The notes under the pieces are model-generated. The model was not told the DNA's origin and searched no databases. It saw only the letters and a program-made list of their open reading frames with translations. DNA of 13,587 nucleotides, taken from assembly GCA_020724945.1 (NCBI GenBank), contig DYFX01000033.1, positions 1-13,587 of the forward strand, read 5' to 3'. Shown one piece after another: positions 12,613 through 13,587 of this stretch. The number at the start of each line of letters is the position of its first letter. Positions within the stretch are counted from its first letter, which is position 1. Source of the stretch: Candidatus Paceibacter sp. (GTDB lineage Bacteria > Patescibacteriota > Patescibacteriia > SG8-24 > DYFX01). Both the position numbers and the translations under genes were made by a program.

Positions 12613-13383
12613 ATGAAAGCACTTGCGCGCGAGCTTCAGAAGTTGGGACTCTCTGACAAAGAGGCCTTGGTATACCTTGCCTCCTTGGAGCTCGGCCCTT
12701 CGCCAGTACAGATTATTTCCCGCAAGGCCGAAGTGAACCGGGCCACGACCTATGTGATGATCGAGTCCTTGCTGCAGAAGGGGTTGATGAGCACCTTCGA
12801 CAAGGGCAAGAAGACGATGTATACCGCCGAGAAGCCGGAACGATTGCACCGTATCGTGCACGCCGAGCGAGCGACCGTTGATGAGAAGGAGTCTGTCATC
12901 AAGCGTCTGCTGCCTGATCTGGAGGCTATTTCAGACGCAGCCGGAGAGCGACCGAAGGTTTCCTTTTACGAGGGGGAAGAGGGATTGGAGGCCATGCGAG
13001 AAACAATTTTTGATACTAGGACCGAACAGATGGAAGACTTCATTTCATTTGATGATTTGAGGCATCTGTTGCCAAAGGAACACTGGAAAAAACACAACGC
13101 GAGGCTTGCCCAGAGAAAAATTAAGGGCCGAACGATTTATACCTCCGAGCAACTTGAGAACCCGGCAGATTCAATCAAGCACCTCTGGGAGTTTAGGCGC
13201 ATTCCTAAGGCGCAGTTTCCCATGCATGGAGAGCTCACGGTTTATGGTAGCCGTGTTGCCATGATTGCGTTACGCGGTAAACTTGCGGGGGTCATTATTG
13301 AAAGCAAAGAAATGGCCACCATGGTTCGTAGCATGTTCGAACTGGCTTGGCTTCAGGCCGGAAAGAACTCGCAGAAACAATAA
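12613..13383 (+). CDS. TrmB-like transcriptional regulator, second of tandem pair
   Basis: This 256-residue paralogue of the preceding gene shares LGLS, YLASLELGP, KGLMS, GKKT.Y.AE.P.RL and the sensor start YEG.EGLEAMR. The winged helix is at about 5-72 with recognition region VNRATTYVMIESLLQKGLM, the helical linker at about 75-110, and the sensor domain from about 116. The two sensor regions diverge strongly after the first 20 residues, so the effectors probably differ. A 15-base stretch (AGAGGGATTGGAGGC) is identical in both genes, near 12146 and 12979. G+C falls from about 57% in the N-terminal half to about 44% after 12965. The 59-bp gap to the first gene holds its own palindrome and promoter. 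A terminator directly follows the TAA stop. Confidence 0.85.
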   Translation: MKALARELQKLGLSDKEALVYLASLELGPSPVQIISRKAEVNRATTYVMIESLLQKGLMSTFDKGKKTMYTAEKPERLHRIVHAERATVDEKESVIKRLLPDLEAISDAAGERPKVSFYEGEEGLEAMRETIFDTRTEQMEDFISFDDLRHLLPKEHWKKHNARLAQRKIKGRTIYTSEQLENPADSIKHLWEFRRIPKAQFPMHGELTVYGSRVAMIALRGKLAGVIIESKEMATMVRSMFELAWLQAGKNSQKQ

Positions 13384-13404
13384 AAACCGCAAGCATTGCG
13401 GTTT
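13384..13404. terminator. Bidirectional terminator after the second TrmB-like gene
   Basis: A 9-bp stem AAACCGCAA/TTGCGGTTT (13384-13392 with 13396-13404) has loop GCA. The + side has TTT, while the minus side runs into TTTTTA, so it may also stop a minus-strand transcript arriving from the right edge. Confidence 0.75.
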
Positions 13405-13435
13405 GGTCTCTCGCTGTGAGGTTTCGAGGATGAGG

Positions 13436-13456
13436 TCAGTTTGTGCCGCCACCCAT
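13436..13456 (-). other. Six-codon ORF with strong ribosome binding site
   Basis: On the minus strand AAGGAG (13463-13468) is 6 nt before an ATG that opens MGGGTN and then TGA. The ORF is followed about 30 nt on by the minus-side terminator at 13384-13404. It could be a leader peptide, a truncated gene start or chance. The rest of 13405-13587 shows only short hairpins (13471-13485, 13546-13561) and no other convincing gene. Confidence 0.3.
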
Positions 13457-13587
13457 TTTTCTCTCCTTGTCTCACGGTGTGTGAGCCAGCTGGCAGAGGT
13501 AGGAAAGATTTTGTGTACTCGGTCCCCGAAGGGTCCCAAGCGAAAGAGCGCGTCAACGCTCGATCTGAAGACCTTTCTACATCCCGA

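Noticed and set aside
13405..13587. A tRNA or other structured RNA in the right-hand tail, suggested by a TTCGAGG stretch and small hairpins.
   Set aside because: No cloverleaf could be formed: acceptor and anticodon stems are missing on either strand.

Overview
This window looks like a chromosomal piece of a high-GC bacterium, most likely a member of the Candidate Phyla Radiation (Patescibacteria). That placement is an inference. It rests on two tandem TrmB-type regulators with near-leaderless promoters, a membrane-anchored PEGA/beta-propeller protein, a CTP synthase with the P-loop variant GGVMSGVGKG and glutaminase nucleophile motif GLCYGMQ, a bL27 gene standing apart from bL21, and short intergenic spaces. 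Sampled coding lines are about two-thirds G+C until about position 12000. TGA, TAG and TAA all end real genes, so the ordinary bacterial code applies, not the UGA-glycine code.

Left third (1-3341, all + strand): the 3' end of an AI-2E/PerM-type membrane protein, a Nudix-fold protein with an eroded signature, a long-form glucose-1-phosphate thymidylyltransferase, and a HAD hydrolase. A hairpin or intrinsic terminator separates each neighbouring pair. The next start lies so close to each hairpin that little or no room is left for an independent promoter.

Middle (3342-9514): a minus-strand PEGA/beta-propeller protein is divergent from murA across only 33 bp. murA starts a tight + operon of murA, an S41 C-terminal processing protease, a second Nudix hydrolase and pyrG. 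The operon joins peptidoglycan precursor synthesis, envelope proteolysis, nucleotide house-cleaning and CTP supply. A bidirectional terminator follows pyrG.

Minus-strand block (9531-11674): read in transcription order this is a class I methyltransferase, a CYTH-fold protein, bL27 (rpmA), a terminator, then a separate two-gene unit. That unit has its own TTGACA promoter and encodes an 86-residue acidic protein of unknown function and a PadR-like regulator broken by an in-frame TAA.

Right end (11675-13587): two tandem paralogous TrmB-like regulators. A perfect 12+12 bp palindrome embeds the -35 box of the first, and a different palindrome embeds the -35 of the second. G+C drops sharply inside both genes, between the DNA-binding and sensor halves. 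The last 180 bp hold a convergent terminator and a six-codon minus-strand ORF with a good ribosome binding site. No CRISPR array, insertion sequence, rRNA or tRNA was recognised.
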